NCBI RefSeq assembly: GCF_014200495.1
Contig: NZ_JACHBY010000011.1
Span: 1 to 64,000, forward strand
Source of the DNA: Mucilaginibacter geliditolerans
GTDB lineage: Bacteria > Bacteroidota > Bacteroidia > Sphingobacteriales > Sphingobacteriaceae
Length of the DNA stretch: 64,000 nucleotides
Direction of reading: 5' to 3'
The first letter of the stretch is position 1. Each line of letters opens with the position of its first letter. Under the pieces are notes generated by a model, which had not been told where the DNA came from, did not search any database, and saw nothing but the letters and a program-made list of their open reading frames with translations. Both the position numbers and the translations under genes were made by a program. This document shows positions 33,432 to 43,934 of this stretch, piece after piece.

Positions 33432-35153
33432 ATGAGTATTGCACTATCCGAACAGGAAATTATACGCCGCGAATCATTACAACAGCTTCGCAATCTAGGC
33501 ATCGACCCATACCCTGCCGCAGCCTATGATGTTAACGCGTGGGCACAGGACATTGCCGCTAATTTTGCGGCCAACCCAGATGCTTACCAAAACGTAACCA
33601 TCGCGGGCCGCATCATGACGCGCCGTATTATGGGCAGCGCGTCATTTGCCGAACTGCAGGATTCGACAGGCCGCATACAGATCTATCTGAAACGTGATGA
33701 TATTTGCCCTGGCGAGGATAAAACCTTATACAATACCGTATTTAAAAAACTGCTGGATATCGGCGATTACGTTGGCGTTAAAGGCTTTGTTTTCCTGACC
33801 CAAACCGGCGAAATTTCTGTACACGTACAGGAAATGACCGTGCTATCCAAATCATTAAAACCGCTTCCCGTTGTAAAACGCGATGAAGAAGGTAATATCC
33901 ATGATGGTTTTACCGACCCTGAGCAACGTTACCGCCAACGCTATGTGGATCTGACCGTTAACCCGGATTTTAAACAGATCTTTATCAACCGCTCAAAAGT
34001 GATCAGCAGCATGCGCGAATACTTTAATGGCGAGGGCTGGATGGAAGTAGAAACCCCTATTTTACAGCCTGTACATGGCGGTGCGGCTGCAAGGCCATTC
34101 GCTACGCACCACAATACACTGGATATGCCGCTGTTTTTGCGCATAGCCAACGAGCTTTATTTAAAACGACTGATAGTTGCCGGATTCGACGGGGTATATG
34201 AGTTCGGTAAAATGTTCCGTAACGAGGGCATGGACCGCACCCATAACCCCGAGTTTACTTCGGTAGAAATATATGTAGCCTACAAGGATTATATATGGAT
34301 GATGGAGATGGTGGAGAAATGCCTTGAGCACGTAACACGTGCTATCCACGGCGTACCGGTTGTACAATATGGCGCTAATGAGATCAACTTTGCAGGACCT
34401 TACAGGAAATTATCCATGTACGATTCCATTCTGAAATATACAGGTATTGATGTATCGGCAATGGATGAGGCCGGCTTACGCGAAACCTGCGCAAGCTTAG
34501 GCATTGAGACCAACGAAAGCATGGGTAAAGGCAAGCTGATAGATGAGATCTTCGGCGCTAAGGTTGAAGCTAATTTAATACAGCCAACCTATATCACCGA
34601 TTACCCTATCGAGATGACCCCTCTTGCCAAAAAGCACCGTACCAAAGAGGGCCTGGTTGAGCGTTTCGAGCTGTTTGTGAACGGCAAGGAGATCGCTAAT
34701 GCATACTCTGAGCTAAACGACCCGATTGATCAGCGTGAACGTTTTGAGGACCAGCTATTACTGGCTGGCCGTGGTGACGATGAGGCGATGGCGATGGACG
34801 ATGACTTTTTACGTGCATTAGAATACGGCATGCCGCCAACATCAGGTTTAGGTATCGGCATAGACCGTTTGGTGATGATGATGACCAACCAGAGCACTAT
34901 ACAGGAAGTATTATTCTTTCCGCAGATGCGCCCTGAGAAAAAATCAAAAATTGCTACACTTGATGATTTTGTAAACATAGGCGTACCACCGGAGTGGGTG
35001 CCTGTATTAAATAAAATGGGCTTCAACACCGTTGAAGAACTAAAAGCCGCCAACCCGAACAAAGTATTTAATGATCTCGGCGGGATGCGCAAAAAATTGA
35101 AATTAAATATTGATATGCCGACTAAGGATGACGCAATGCTGTGGTTTGCATAA
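33432..35153 (+). CDS. lysS: Lysyl-tRNA synthetase, class II
   Basis: Charges tRNA-Lys. The 573-aa protein starts at ATG 33432 ([16 protein letters not shown]); a longer frame from 33339 would run through the promoter. The OB-fold anticodon domain covers about 55-150. Class II motif 2 is [15 protein letters not shown] and motif 3 is [12 protein letters not shown]. After motif 3 and the usual LFFPQMRPE end there is an extra segment of about 65 residues ([19 protein letters not shown], then [15 protein letters not shown]) resembling a helix-hairpin-helix. Such an extension occurs in Bacteroidota enzymes. Confidence 0.95.
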   Translation: MSIALSEQEIIRRESLQQLRNLGIDPYPAAAYDVNAWAQDIAANFAANPDAYQNVTIAGRIMTRRIMGSASFAELQDSTGRIQIYLKRDDICPGEDKTLYNTVFKKLLDIGDYVGVKGFVFLTQTGEISVHVQEMTVLSKSLKPLPVVKRDEEGNIHDGFTDPEQRYRQRYVDLTVNPDFKQIFINRSKVISSMREYFNGEGWMEVETPILQPVHGGAAARPFATHHNTLDMPLFLRIANELYLKRLIVAGFDGVYEFGKMFRNEGMDRTHNPEFTSVEIYVAYKDYIWMMEMVEKCLEHVTRAIHGVPVVQYGANEINFAGPYRKLSMYDSILKYTGIDVSAMDEAGLRETCASLGIETNESMGKGKLIDEIFGAKVEANLIQPTYITDYPIEMTPLAKKHRTKEGLVERFELFVNGKEIANAYSELNDPIDQRERFEDQLLLAGRGDDEAMAMDDDFLRALEYGMPPTSGLGIGIDRLVMMMTNQSTIQEVLFFPQMRPEKKSKIATLDDFVNIGVPPEWVPVLNKMGFNTVEELKAANPNKVFNDLGGMRKKLKLNIDMPTKDDAMLWFA

Positions 35154-35182
35154 TTTGTTATTAGTCATATTCAATCTTCGCG

Positions 35183-35264
35183 CGTCATTGCGAGGAACGA
35201 AGCAATCCCCGATTAGCAGAGCCGCTCTGTATAGTTTGGGATTGCTTCGTTCCTCGCAATGACG
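35183..35264. repeat. Complete GAGGAACGAAG hairpin repeat
   Basis: Arms cgtcattgcgaggaacgaag and cttcgttcctcgcaatgacg, with the centre gattagcagagccgctctg nearly identical to the copy at 4.9 kb. Confidence 0.92.
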
Positions 35265-35359
35265 CCTGGAGATCAACCAACTAATCACCAATCTCCAACC
35301 TCTAATCACTCCCTCAAAACTATTTTAACTTTTGCCTTTTAACTTTTGAATTAAATAAC

Positions 35360-35367
35360 TACATTTG
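35360..35367 (+). promoter_or_regulatory. -7 box of rpmH
   Basis: TACATTTG, preceded by the T-rich words gccttttaacttttgaatt. This matches the arrangement upstream of rpmE2. Confidence 0.65.
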
Positions 35368-35406
35368 CGCTCTTGTTTTTAAAACAACGAATACAATAAA
35401 ACAATC

Positions 35407-35565
35407 ATGAAAAGAACGTTCCAGCCTTCGCAAAGAAAAAGAAGAAATAAACACGGTTTCCGTGAGCGCATGTCATCTGCTAACGGCAGAAGAATATTAG
35501 CAGCAAGAAGAGCTAAAGGCAGAAAAAGACTGTCAGTATCTGACGAAGGCAAGCATAAAGCATAG
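35407..35565 (+). CDS. rpmH: 50S ribosomal protein L34
   Basis: A 52-aa basic protein, [20 protein letters not shown] at its start, then [20 protein letters not shown] and the short tail [11 protein letters not shown]. It is the universal L34 with the Bacteroidota acidic tail. Canonical order rpmH-rnpA-yidD follows. Confidence 0.97.
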   Translation: MKRTFQPSQRKRRNKHGFRERMSSANGRRILAARRAKGRKRLSVSDEGKHKA

Positions 35566-35640
35566 TTAACGCTGCATTCTCCTTTGCAGGGGCTTGAGCC
35601 GCGGTTATGTAATTAGTTTTCGGTTCAGCATCAGCAAAAT

Positions 35641-36027
35641 ATGTATACTTTTAAAAAAGAAGAACGGTTATGTAATAAAAGGCTTATTGATGAGCTTTTT
35701 CATAACGGTTCTTCTTTTTTATGTTACCCCTTCAAAGCATCGTGGCTGCTGGTTGATGATGCAACCCAAACCACCGCTGCACAGGTTTTAATATCGGTTT
35801 CAAAAAGGCGTTACAAACACGCTGTGGACCGTAACCTGATAAAACGCCGCCTGCGCGAAGCTTACCGCCTGCAAAAACAACAACATCTTTATGATCTGCT
35901 TACCAATACCAATAAAAAGATAGTACTGTCATTAGGCTATATAGGCAAGCAGATAGAACCCTTCGATCTTTTCGAAAAAAAGATGCTCAAGCTTTTAAAA
36001 CAGCTGAGCGAGCAGGTTGCCAAATGA
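35641..36027 (+). CDS. rnpA: Ribonuclease P protein component
   Basis: Protein subunit of RNase P, which matures tRNA 5' ends. The N-terminal [18 protein letters not shown] and the RNR motif [20 protein letters not shown] (near 60-80) are clear. It is 128 aa. Its stop overlaps yidD by 4 nt. The start at 35641 is the only ATG before the conserved region. Confidence 0.95.
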   Translation: MYTFKKEERLCNKRLIDELFHNGSSFLCYPFKASWLLVDDATQTTAAQVLISVSKRRYKHAVDRNLIKRRLREAYRLQKQQHLYDLLTNTNKKIVLSLGYIGKQIEPFDLFEKKMLKLLKQLSEQVAK

Positions 36028-36266
36028 TGTTCATTTATAACATATTTAAAGCCATTATAGGCAGCATCTTTGTTTTACTGATAAAGATATACCAATACTT
36101 TATTTCGCCTCTTACAGGAGCATCCTGTCGCTATACACCTACTTGTTCGCAGTATGGTGTTGAAGCCATAAAAAAACACGGCGCATTTAAAGGCGGATGG
36201 TTAACTTTGAAACGCATTGCCAGCTGCAACCCCTGGGGCGGCCATGGTCATGACCCGGTACCTTGA
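36024..36266 (+). CDS. yidD: Membrane protein insertion efficiency factor YidD
   Basis: An 80-aa membrane-associated protein that assists YidC. Signature [20 protein letters not shown], then [19 protein letters not shown] and [13 protein letters not shown] at the C-terminus. It begins at the ATGATG overlapping the rnpA stop; the second ATG, at 36027, is an equally possible start. Confidence 0.95.
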   Translation: MMFIYNIFKAIIGSIFVLLIKIYQYFISPLTGASCRYTPTCSQYGVEAIKKHGAFKGGWLTLKRIASCNPWGGHGHDPVP

Positions 36267-36377
36267 TTAAGTCAAAAGTATAAAGTTAAAAGCTTTGACG
36301 CGCTTACTTTCAATTTTTAACCTTCAACTTTAAACTATCTTGATACCTGATACTAAATACTTGATACCAGACCAAAA

Positions 36378-37061
36378 ATGATCTTACAAATTGAAACCGC
36401 TACCACTGTATGTTCAGTTGCCCTGGCAAAGGATGGGCAGGTTATAGCTTACAGGCAGATCAATCAGCGTAATATACATGCCGAGGTGATCACTGTTTAT
36501 ATTGATGAATTACTGGCGGCAGAAGAACTTACTTATGACAATCTGGATGCCATAGCCGTTAGTTGCGGGCCGGGCTCATATACTGGTTTGCGCATCGGCA
36601 TATCAACGGCCAAAGGCTTATGCTTTGCGTTGGATAAACCACTTATAGCCATTGAAACTTTAGAAGCTATGGCTTATGGCGTTATAAACGATGCACAGAT
36701 CATTAATGATGAGATGCTGCTGTGCCCCATGATAGATGCGCGCCGGATGGAAGTTTACACCGCACTATTTAATGGTGAAGGTGAACAGGTACAAGCTACA
36801 GCCGCGGAGATCATAGACGAAAACAGCTTTTCCGAACTGCTGAAAAACACTAAGATCTTATTTTTTGGCGATGGCGCCGATAAGTGCATAGCTGTACTTG
36901 GCAATAACCCCAATGCGCAATTCATACCCAATTTCACTAATTCTGCAACACACCTTACCCAAAAAGCGGCAGAAAAATTCATAGCGAAAGATTTTGAAGA
37001 TGTGGCCTATTTTGAGCCTTATTATCTTAAAGATTTTGTAGCTGGCAAAAAGGCAGTATAG
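36378..37061 (+). CDS. tsaB: tRNA threonylcarbamoyladenosine synthesis protein TsaB
   Basis: Non-catalytic ASKHA-fold partner of TsaD in making t6A at tRNA position 37. MILQIETATTVCSVALAKDG opens the fold, and SCGPGSYTGLRIGISTAKGL is diagnostic of TsaB/TsaD proteins. At 227 aa without the metal-binding HxxxH of TsaD, it is TsaB. It follows yidD after a spacer with a TATCAAG-type repeat. Confidence 0.93.
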   Translation: MILQIETATTVCSVALAKDGQVIAYRQINQRNIHAEVITVYIDELLAAEELTYDNLDAIAVSCGPGSYTGLRIGISTAKGLCFALDKPLIAIETLEAMAYGVINDAQIINDEMLLCPMIDARRMEVYTALFNGEGEQVQATAAEIIDENSFSELLKNTKILFFGDGADKCIAVLGNNPNAQFIPNFTNSATHLTQKAAEKFIAKDFEDVAYFEPYYLKDFVAGKKAV

Positions 37062-37064
37062 CTC

Positions 37065-38513
37065 TTAGTTATTTTGTAACGAGCCTGCATGCGGGTTAAA
37101 TATCTTATCCCACATGCGGCCTAAAAAGCCTTTGTTGTCGTCCTCATTTATAGGGATATAGCTTGCATTCATCGGGTGCTCAATAATCGGCCCGAATTTA
37201 AATGAAACACCTACATATATATCAGCCCCGGTAAAAGAGCCGTACTCATTTATCTGTCTTTGCGATCCCAAATCGGCAAGTATCAACCTGCCGCTTTGTA
37301 AAAGCTTATCCGAGCCTATAAAAAACTCAGCATTCGGCGACTTAATCATTAGCTGCCCACCAAGGTTAAACAGTTTGTTATTGTCATATGACATAGAAAC
37401 CGTTGCCGTATAATTTTGATAACTCACAGGGTTAACCAACACACCTGTAAAACCATTATAAAACAGTTCTTTTGAGGCTATTAAAGTAGGCGAATAGCTT
37501 ACTGTATTATCATCACTCAGCCAATATAACTTTGATACACTCAGTTCTGCTGTACCATCAAGCGGAGTAGTATAACTTGTGTTACTGCCATTATTATGCA
37601 TTGCATGAATGATCGTATTATATACATTGGCTTCCCTTTCAGGTGTTGAAAGGCCATCAATGGTATATTTAGCGCTGTACGGAAAATTGTAGATTCTCAT
37701 TGAGTGATTCCAGTGAATAAAACCAAGATCTTTAACATTAGTTTGTATAATGAATCCGTCATCAGTTTTATAAGTGGCGCCAATACTTGAAGTAAGACCC
37801 GGATTAAAAATCGGAATTGGGTTTACTTTCGCAGTTTTACGATAAACACCTCCTAGTTGTAATGTTGCCATATCATTAGCTTTATCAAAAACTATGTTTG
37901 ATTGATCTATTTGTGCTTTCGCATCATAAATTCCGGTTACGTACCCTAACTTTATACCAAATGCAAATTGTTTGGTTATCTGTTCACGATAAGTAAGCCC
38001 CCCCTGGCCATAAAGCTGATAGCTATATCTTGAATTAAGCACATTATTATATGAACTATTCGGAAAACTGGCAGAGCCATTTAATAAAGCAATATTTTCG
38101 TCGGTAAAGGCGCCACGAAAGTTCCCTTTAGTTTGTACAAAGACCCCCAGTTCTGAATTTCCATTTAAGTCGGTAAATACTTTAAACATCAGGATATACG
38201 CATTTGCATTTGCGTTTACGTTATTATAATTATTCCCTGGCCCTATTTTCAGGAGGTCATTTTTATAGTAACCATTATAATACCTGTTTTTAATTGTTTG
38301 TTGTGCATCACCGGTTAAGAAAAAATTACCGTCGATATTTGGAATGAAAAAATTAGAAGCATATCTCCGGCTGGAATCGGGTATAAAACTTCTCTGCGAA
38401 GGGTTTTCAAATGAATCAAACAATGTACCTGTGTTGTATTGCGAGTATGTTTGAGCAAATAATTTAGTAGTAAAAAAGAATAATAATAAAAATAGTACTA
38501 ATGATTTATTCAT
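37065..38513 (-). CDS. Outer-membrane protein of unknown function (DUF5723-like)
   Basis: A 482-aa precursor with signal peptide MNKSLVLFLLLFFFTTKLFA, taken from ATG 38513. An upstream in-frame ATG at 38537 would add MAREKQIF. The mature protein is rich in Tyr, Asn and Gly with alternating hydrophobicity and ends close to PHAGSLQNN, suggesting a beta-barrel-like envelope protein. The opening YSQYNTGTLFDSFENPSQRS resembles the DUF5723 group of Bacteroidota. Its stop is 3 nt from the convergent tsaB stop. Confidence 0.75.
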   Translation of the reverse strand: MNKSLVLFLLLFFFTTKLFAQTYSQYNTGTLFDSFENPSQRSFIPDSSRRYASNFFIPNIDGNFFLTGDAQQTIKNRYYNGYYKNDLLKIGPGNNYNNVNANANAYILMFKVFTDLNGNSELGVFVQTKGNFRGAFTDENIALLNGSASFPNSSYNNVLNSRYSYQLYGQGGLTYREQITKQFAFGIKLGYVTGIYDAKAQIDQSNIVFDKANDMATLQLGGVYRKTAKVNPIPIFNPGLTSSIGATYKTDDGFIIQTNVKDLGFIHWNHSMRIYNFPYSAKYTIDGLSTPEREANVYNTIIHAMHNNGSNTSYTTPLDGTAELSVSKLYWLSDDNTVSYSPTLIASKELFYNGFTGVLVNPVSYQNYTATVSMSYDNNKLFNLGGQLMIKSPNAEFFIGSDKLLQSGRLILADLGSQRQINEYGSFTGADIYVGVSFKFGPIIEHPMNASYIPINEDDNKGFLGRMWDKIFNPHAGSLQNN

Positions 38514-38627
38514 AAATATTTGTTTCTCGCGCGCCAAAAATAATTTAATAACGCAGATTATAAGACTGTGCTATAAAATATTATCATTAATAAAATGTAA
38601 CAATTGTATGCATTTAACTTCTGGTTA

Positions 38628-40217
38628 TTATTTAACCGCAGCGGTATCAATATTGTTTAGTTTCATGCAAAAATTTGTGTAAAAATTTTTGTCGGCAGCG
38701 CTAAATTGGTAGGATGCGCCATAGAAATTCTTCCATCCCGGTTCGCTTTTTTCAAGGGAATCGTAGAAATCATCATTCAGATCCCTTTTAAGTATTGGCA
38801 TGGCATTTTTAAAATTGATAAAAAAAGCAACATTACTCCTTTCAGACAGGAGATCATTAAATTGATTATAGTTATCTGTTTTACTTATAAACTTACGATT
38901 GATGTAGGAATCATAATAACTGGTTAATTCATCAGCAGTATTGGCCAGTATCAAATAGTTGTCCACTATCATAAAGTACGGCCGCCTGAAAATACTGAAA
39001 GCATCGCCCAATAAAAAGAATGGCAGTTTATTATAATTGAACTGACCCACATTATCTGAAACCATATGACTGATATTCACCATAAATGGCCGCAGCTTTG
39101 AACCATCTTTTAACGATATAATGGCATATTTTTCCTGGTAACGGGTAGTAACTATCGCAAATTCGTTGCTAAGCAGGTTGGCAAATTCAATTCTTAAATT
39201 CACCCCGGTTTCAGCGGTTAACTTGTTAAACAGGGAGTCTTTCTCTTTTTTTATGCCTGCCTTAATATGCCACAATGCAAGGTCCTTTTCAAATTTCAAT
39301 GGGTCGGATACCGAAAAACTGGTGCTATAAGCCGTAGTTGAAGGAAAAATATCCTTTAAATGGTTAACAACCGGCTGCTGCCCTGTAAAAAGGTTCAGAT
39401 AGCTCAGTGGTTCATCAGTTTCAATGGTAGTAATACCATTGAACATAAATGCATCACTCTTATAATTAAGGCTTAAAACCGACATGGCAGGCAGCAATTT
39501 AAAACTGCGCAATATATCGGTATTCTTATTTTTAAACAGCTGATCAAACAGCGGCTGTATCTGGCTGTAATTTACATACAGATCGGCCAATGAATTATTG
39601 TTTTGCCTTTCTGACAACAGCACAAAATCCTTCCTGTCGCCTTTGGGTTTATACACAGCTGCCTGCTCAGCCAATTCTTCCGAAAAACTACCTGAAAAAA
39701 TATCGTCTTCTTCGTTAACCACATAAAAGCGCTTTTTTATAGCATTTATGTAGATGTTATACCCTGGCTTACCCCCTATCCGGGTTGATGTAATTATTAA
39801 ACCACTGTTTTGTTTTTTTGCCAGTTGATTCATCATTACCATATCAAACCCCTTACCTGCGGCCATGGTTAACAGCAGGTCGGCATCCTTATTTTTTAAG
39901 GGATGCAGGGAGATGAACACATTCTGCCCATCAAAAAACTGCTGTAACACACGGTTATTCAATAGCTCAACACGCAGGGTATCAATATCATTGATTTTTT
40001 CCTGGCCGATAACAGACTCTAAAAGTTTGTTCTGATTAAAGATATCATAAAAGCTCTGCTCGTTGTTAAATTCAAATATTATTGCAGCATCATCCGGTAT
40101 GGTGGCCATCAACTGGCTGGTATGCGACCCCGGCGTATTTAAATTTTTAAAATATACAACCGTAATATACGCGGCTGCTATAAGCAAAATCAGAGTGGTA
40201 ATTACCAGTTTTTTCAT
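38628..40217 (-). CDS. Hypothetical protein with N-terminal membrane anchor
   Basis: A 529-aa protein. Residues about 3-24 (KLVITTLILLIAAAYITVVYF) form a signal anchor with no cleavage site or lipobox, so a large periplasmic domain is predicted. Recurrent segments such as IPDDAAIIFEFNNEQSFYDIF and LYVNYSQIQPLFDQLF recall periplasmic proteins of the DUF3352 type, but I cannot confirm this. It lies upstream of the outer-membrane protein gene on the same strand. Confidence 0.72.
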   Translation of the reverse strand: MKKLVITTLILLIAAAYITVVYFKNLNTPGSHTSQLMATIPDDAAIIFEFNNEQSFYDIFNQNKLLESVIGQEKINDIDTLRVELLNNRVLQQFFDGQNVFISLHPLKNKDADLLLTMAAGKGFDMVMMNQLAKKQNSGLIITSTRIGGKPGYNIYINAIKKRFYVVNEEDDIFSGSFSEELAEQAAVYKPKGDRKDFVLLSERQNNNSLADLYVNYSQIQPLFDQLFKNKNTDILRSFKLLPAMSVLSLNYKSDAFMFNGITTIETDEPLSYLNLFTGQQPVVNHLKDIFPSTTAYSTSFSVSDPLKFEKDLALWHIKAGIKKEKDSLFNKLTAETGVNLRIEFANLLSNEFAIVTTRYQEKYAIISLKDGSKLRPFMVNISHMVSDNVGQFNYNKLPFFLLGDAFSIFRRPYFMIVDNYLILANTADELTSYYDSYINRKFISKTDNYNQFNDLLSERSNVAFFINFKNAMPILKRDLNDDFYDSLEKSEPGWKNFYGASYQFSAADKNFYTNFCMKLNNIDTAAVK

Positions 40218-40294
40218 TCAATAATTAGTGATGCAATTTAGATTTTTAGCTGATAAAAAGCACTAAATATCGCTATTGCTTTTTCCATAGCGAT

Positions 40295-40469
40295 GGGCTT
40301 ACAACCTGGGTGTTCGAAAGAAGCGTGGCCTTGAGCGATTCCCCTCTTGAGAGAGGTGTAGGGATGTGTCATTATACATGCGGAATAACACACCGCTGCA
40401 GTCACACTATCAACGCGCCCCCCCTCAAGAGGGGAATCTGTTGTTTCGAACATTCAAGGTTTTAAACCC
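40295..40469. repeat. 175-bp palindromic element
   Basis: The 347 bases between 40218 and 40564 hold no gene. Nested inverted arms run gggcttacaacct, gttcgaaa and gattcccctcttgag on the left. They are mirrored by ctcaagaggggaatc, tttcgaac and aaggttttaaaccc on the right. The middle contains acatgcggaataacacacc. Confidence 0.8.
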
Positions 40470-40564
40470 TTCCGGATTAATATTTTAACGCATTCTCTTC
40501 GGATTTTTACCATGTGTCAATAAAGTAATACTTTCAATTGGTTAACTTAGCCTTTTATCTCCTG

Positions 40565-40951
40565 ATGAACAAACAAATCATAATTACAGCGTCTGTTTTT
40601 GGTATGCTGGCCGTTATAGCCGGCGCTTTTGGCGCACACGGTTTAAAAGCTTATTTAGATGCTACGCAATTAGAAGTATGGCATACTGCAGTACAATACC
40701 AGTTTTATCATGTTTTTGCTTTGCTGTTTCTTTCAACATTTGCACACACCAAAAATAGGTTAATTAATGCCAGCTATTACCTTTTTACTTTAGGTATCAT
40801 CTTTTTTTCAGGGTCATTATACCTGCTGGCCTGCCGCGATCTGATTGGTTTAAGCTGGCTGTGGATAATGGGGCCTATAACCCCTATTGGCGGCTTGCTG
40901 TTTATTATTGGCTGGGCAACGCTGGCTATGGCCGCTTTTAAAAGTAAATGA
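40565..40951 (+). CDS. DUF423 family inner-membrane protein
   Basis: A 128-aa protein with four membrane spans. MNKQIIITASVFGMLAVIAG, AFGAHGLKAYLDATQLEVWH and AVQYQFYHVFALLFLS are characteristic of DUF423. ATG 40565 is preferred to an upstream alternative at 40538. The stop overlaps the priA start by 4 nt (ATGA). Confidence 0.92.
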   Translation: MNKQIIITASVFGMLAVIAGAFGAHGLKAYLDATQLEVWHTAVQYQFYHVFALLFLSTFAHTKNRLINASYYLFTLGIIFFSGSLYLLACRDLIGLSWLWIMGPITPIGGLLFIIGWATLAMAAFKSK

Positions 40952-43449
40952 GCACATCCATGTTAGAATTTGCCCAAGCCGAACATACCGACAGGGAAAC
41001 ACTTTTTGTAGAGGTGATATTGCCTTTGGCGATAGCCAAAAACTACACCTATCGTGTTCCTTATGAACTCAATGACAGCGTTGCTATTGGTAAACGCGCC
41101 GTTGTGCAGTTTGGTAAAAGCAAACTCTATACTGCTATAATAGCCGGCATTGGCAAACAAGCCCCCGAAAAATACGAAGCCAAATATTTAGTTGAGATTT
41201 TGGACGATAAGCCCGTAGTAACCCATGAGCAATTACATTTTTGGTACTGGCTGGCTGATTATTATATGTGTAATGTTGGCGAAGTAATGAGCGCCGCCCT
41301 GCCATCGGCCTTAAAATTGGCCAGCGAAACCAAGATCATGCTGAATAAGGACTTCCCTGTCGACCGCACCACTTTGCACGACAAGGAATTTTTAATTGTA
41401 GAGGCACTGGATATTCAGCCCGAGCTAACCATAAGCGACATCGTAAAATTGCTTGGTCAAAAACAGGTGATGCCGATATTGAAACTGTTGTTTGAGAAGA
41501 ACGTCATTAATATATCAGAGGAAGTAAGCGAACGGTATAAACCCCGTAAGCGCACTTTTATTACGCTCAACCCCTTTTATAACGACCCGGATAACAGGCG
41601 TGAACTGTTCAGCATCCTTGAAAAAAAAGCGCCCAAACAGGCTGATGCGGTGCTGGCTTATATCAAACTTTCCCGTCAACAAAAAACTATCTCAAAAAAC
41701 GAGCTGATAGAGGAAAGCGGCGCGGGAGCAGCAAGCATTAAAACGCTAATTGAAAAAGAAGTCTTCATTCCCGAGGAAAAGAATGTAAGTCGCCTGTATT
41801 TTGAGGAAGAAGAAGCCATCAATAACTTCGAGCTAAGCGAACAACAGCAGGAAGCATTGAAAAGTGTAAGCGATCAGTTTGCTGAAAAGGATGTAGTACT
41901 GCTGCATGGTGTAACCTCATCCGGCAAAACACAGATCTATATCCGTTTAATTGAGGAAATGATCCAAACAGGCAGACAGGTGCTTTACCTCTTGCCCGAG
42001 ATTGCCCTTACCACGCATATTATTGAACGGCTTCGCGTGTATTTCGGTGCCAATATAGGTGTCTATCACTCCCGCTTTAATGATAATGAGCGTGTGGAAG
42101 TTTGGCAGAAAGTATTGAACAATGAATACAAAGTGGTACTGGGCGCACGCTCATCGGTGTTTCTGCCGTTTAATGATTTGGGCCTGATCATTGTTGATGA
42201 AGAACACGAAACATCCTACAAACAATTTGATCCTGCACCACGCTATAATGCCCGCGACGCAGCTATCTTTTTAGCCAATATGCACGCAGGCAAAGTATTG
42301 CTAGGGTCAGCAACGCCATCGTTTGAAAGCTATTACAATGCCCGCACCCATAAATATGGCTTTACTGAACTAAGTGAGCGCTTCGGCGGTGTTGAAATGC
42401 CCTTAGTAGAAATAGTAAGCATTGCTGAAGAAACCAAAAAGAAAACTATCCAATCGCACTTTACCAGTGTGCTGATTGCTGATATACAACAGGCATTGGC
42501 AAATAAAGAGCAGGTGATCCTGTTCCAGAACCGCCGTGGCTATGCCCCGGTGTTGATGTGCAAAATGTGCGCCTACACGCCTAAATGTATTAATTGCGAT
42601 GTGAGCCTCACCTTTCATAAAAGCAGCGGTAAACTACATTGCCATTATTGCGGTTACAAGGAGGATTCGCCCATTATATGCCCGGCTTGCGGTTCAACAC
42701 ATCTGGAATACAAAGGCTTCGGTACCGAAAAAGTGGAGGACGAACTGAGCCTGATCCTCCCAGATGCCCGCATCGCCCGCATGGACCTGGATACCACCCG
42801 CTCGCGCAATTCTTTACAAACTATCCTGAACAATCTGGAAGAAAAGAAGATCGATATTCTTGTCGGTACGCAAATGGTTGCCAAAGGGCTGGATTTTGCC
42901 GATGTTACCGTTATCGGTATTATTAATGCGGACAGCCTGCTCAAATTCCCGGATTACCGTGCCAATGAGCGTAGTTTCCAGATGCTGGCACAGGTTAGCG
43001 GCAGGGCCGGTCGTAGAGGTAAACAGGGCAAAGTAGTTATCCAAACCTATGATCCCGGTCACAGGGTGATAAAACAGGTGATAGAAAACGACTATAAGGA
43101 TCTGTATTTTACAGAGATGACGGAACGTAAAAGCTTTAAATATCCTCCGTTCTACCGCCTTATTAATTTAGATATAAAGCATAAGGACCCGGAGGTATTA
43201 TACCACCAGGCTATTTATCTCGCAAAAGAACTGCGCAAGCATTTTGGTGATGAACGGGTAATTGGCCCGCAAGCGCCGCTGGTAAGCCGGATCCGTAATT
43301 TCTATATACAATCCATCCTGTTAAAATTTGAAAAGGATGCCATATCCATTAATAAAGCAAAAACTGTTATCAGGGATACGATAACACAGTTTCAAACCAC
43401 TAAATTAAGTAAAGGCAGTATAGTACAGCCTGATGTAGATCCATATTAA
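40948..43449 (+). CDS. priA: Primosomal protein N' (PriA helicase)
   Basis: Replication-restart 3'-5' DNA helicase. The N-terminal DNA-binding part (LFVEVILPLAIAKNYTYRVP) is followed by Walker A GVTSSGKTQIY, DEEH box LIIVDEEHETSYK and GSATPSFESY. Zinc-binding cysteines lie in CKMCAYTPKCINCDVSL, CHYCGY and CPACGS. Motif VSGRAGRRGKQGKVVIQT is near the C-terminus. It is 833 aa, long but typical of Bacteroidota. Translationally coupled to the DUF423 gene and followed one base later by osmC. Confidence 0.96.
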   Translation: MSTSMLEFAQAEHTDRETLFVEVILPLAIAKNYTYRVPYELNDSVAIGKRAVVQFGKSKLYTAIIAGIGKQAPEKYEAKYLVEILDDKPVVTHEQLHFWYWLADYYMCNVGEVMSAALPSALKLASETKIMLNKDFPVDRTTLHDKEFLIVEALDIQPELTISDIVKLLGQKQVMPILKLLFEKNVINISEEVSERYKPRKRTFITLNPFYNDPDNRRELFSILEKKAPKQADAVLAYIKLSRQQKTISKNELIEESGAGAASIKTLIEKEVFIPEEKNVSRLYFEEEEAINNFELSEQQQEALKSVSDQFAEKDVVLLHGVTSSGKTQIYIRLIEEMIQTGRQVLYLLPEIALTTHIIERLRVYFGANIGVYHSRFNDNERVEVWQKVLNNEYKVVLGARSSVFLPFNDLGLIIVDEEHETSYKQFDPAPRYNARDAAIFLANMHAGKVLLGSATPSFESYYNARTHKYGFTELSERFGGVEMPLVEIVSIAEETKKKTIQSHFTSVLIADIQQALANKEQVILFQNRRGYAPVLMCKMCAYTPKCINCDVSLTFHKSSGKLHCHYCGYKEDSPIICPACGSTHLEYKGFGTEKVEDELSLILPDARIARMDLDTTRSRNSLQTILNNLEEKKIDILVGTQMVAKGLDFADVTVIGIINADSLLKFPDYRANERSFQMLAQVSGRAGRRGKQGKVVIQTYDPGHRVIKQVIENDYKDLYFTEMTERKSFKYPPFYRLINLDIKHKDPEVLYHQAIYLAKELRKHFGDERVIGPQAPLVSRIRNFYIQSILLKFEKDAISINKAKTVIRDTITQFQTTKLSKGSIVQPDVDPY

Positions 43450-43450
43450 T

Positions 43451-43924
43451 ATGAAAACTCATCAATATAAAACAAACCTTACGTGGACCGGTAACCTGGG
43501 CACAGGAACAAGCGCCTACCGGGATTACAGCAGAAATCACGAAATAAATGCCGGAAACAAATCGCTCATCCCTGCTTCGTCTGATCCTGCCTTTCGCGGT
43601 GATGGTACCCGGTATAACCCCGAAGAATTACTGGTCATGTCGATCTCATCATGCCATATGCTGTGGTATCTTCACTTATGCTCAGAAGCTGGCATAGTAG
43701 TAGTTGACTATACCGATGCCGCAACAGGTACCATGACGGAAACCGCCAATGGTAGCGGCCGTTTTACAGAGGTTACGCTACACCCGCTTGTTATTGTAAG
43801 TGATACTGCTATGGTTGACAAGGCCAACGAGCTGCATCATAAAGCTAACGAATTATGTTTTATAGCTAATTCATGCAACTTCCCCATATTGCACCAACCA
43901 CTTTGCGAAGTATTAAGCAAGTAA
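43451..43924 (+). CDS. OsmC family peroxidase-like protein
   Basis: A 157-aa OsmC/Ohr-fold protein. The N-terminal NLTWTGNLGTGTSAYRDYSR is followed by the central-helix cysteine segment NPEELLVMSISSCHMLWYLH, and a second cysteine lies in ELCFIANSCNFPI. Likely thiol peroxidase activity on organic hydroperoxides, inferred from the family. It starts 1 nt after the priA stop. Confidence 0.92.
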   Translation: MKTHQYKTNLTWTGNLGTGTSAYRDYSRNHEINAGNKSLIPASSDPAFRGDGTRYNPEELLVMSISSCHMLWYLHLCSEAGIVVVDYTDAATGTMTETANGSGRFTEVTLHPLVIVSDTAMVDKANELHHKANELCFIANSCNFPILHQPLCEVLSK

Positions 43925-43934
43925 CCATATGGCA

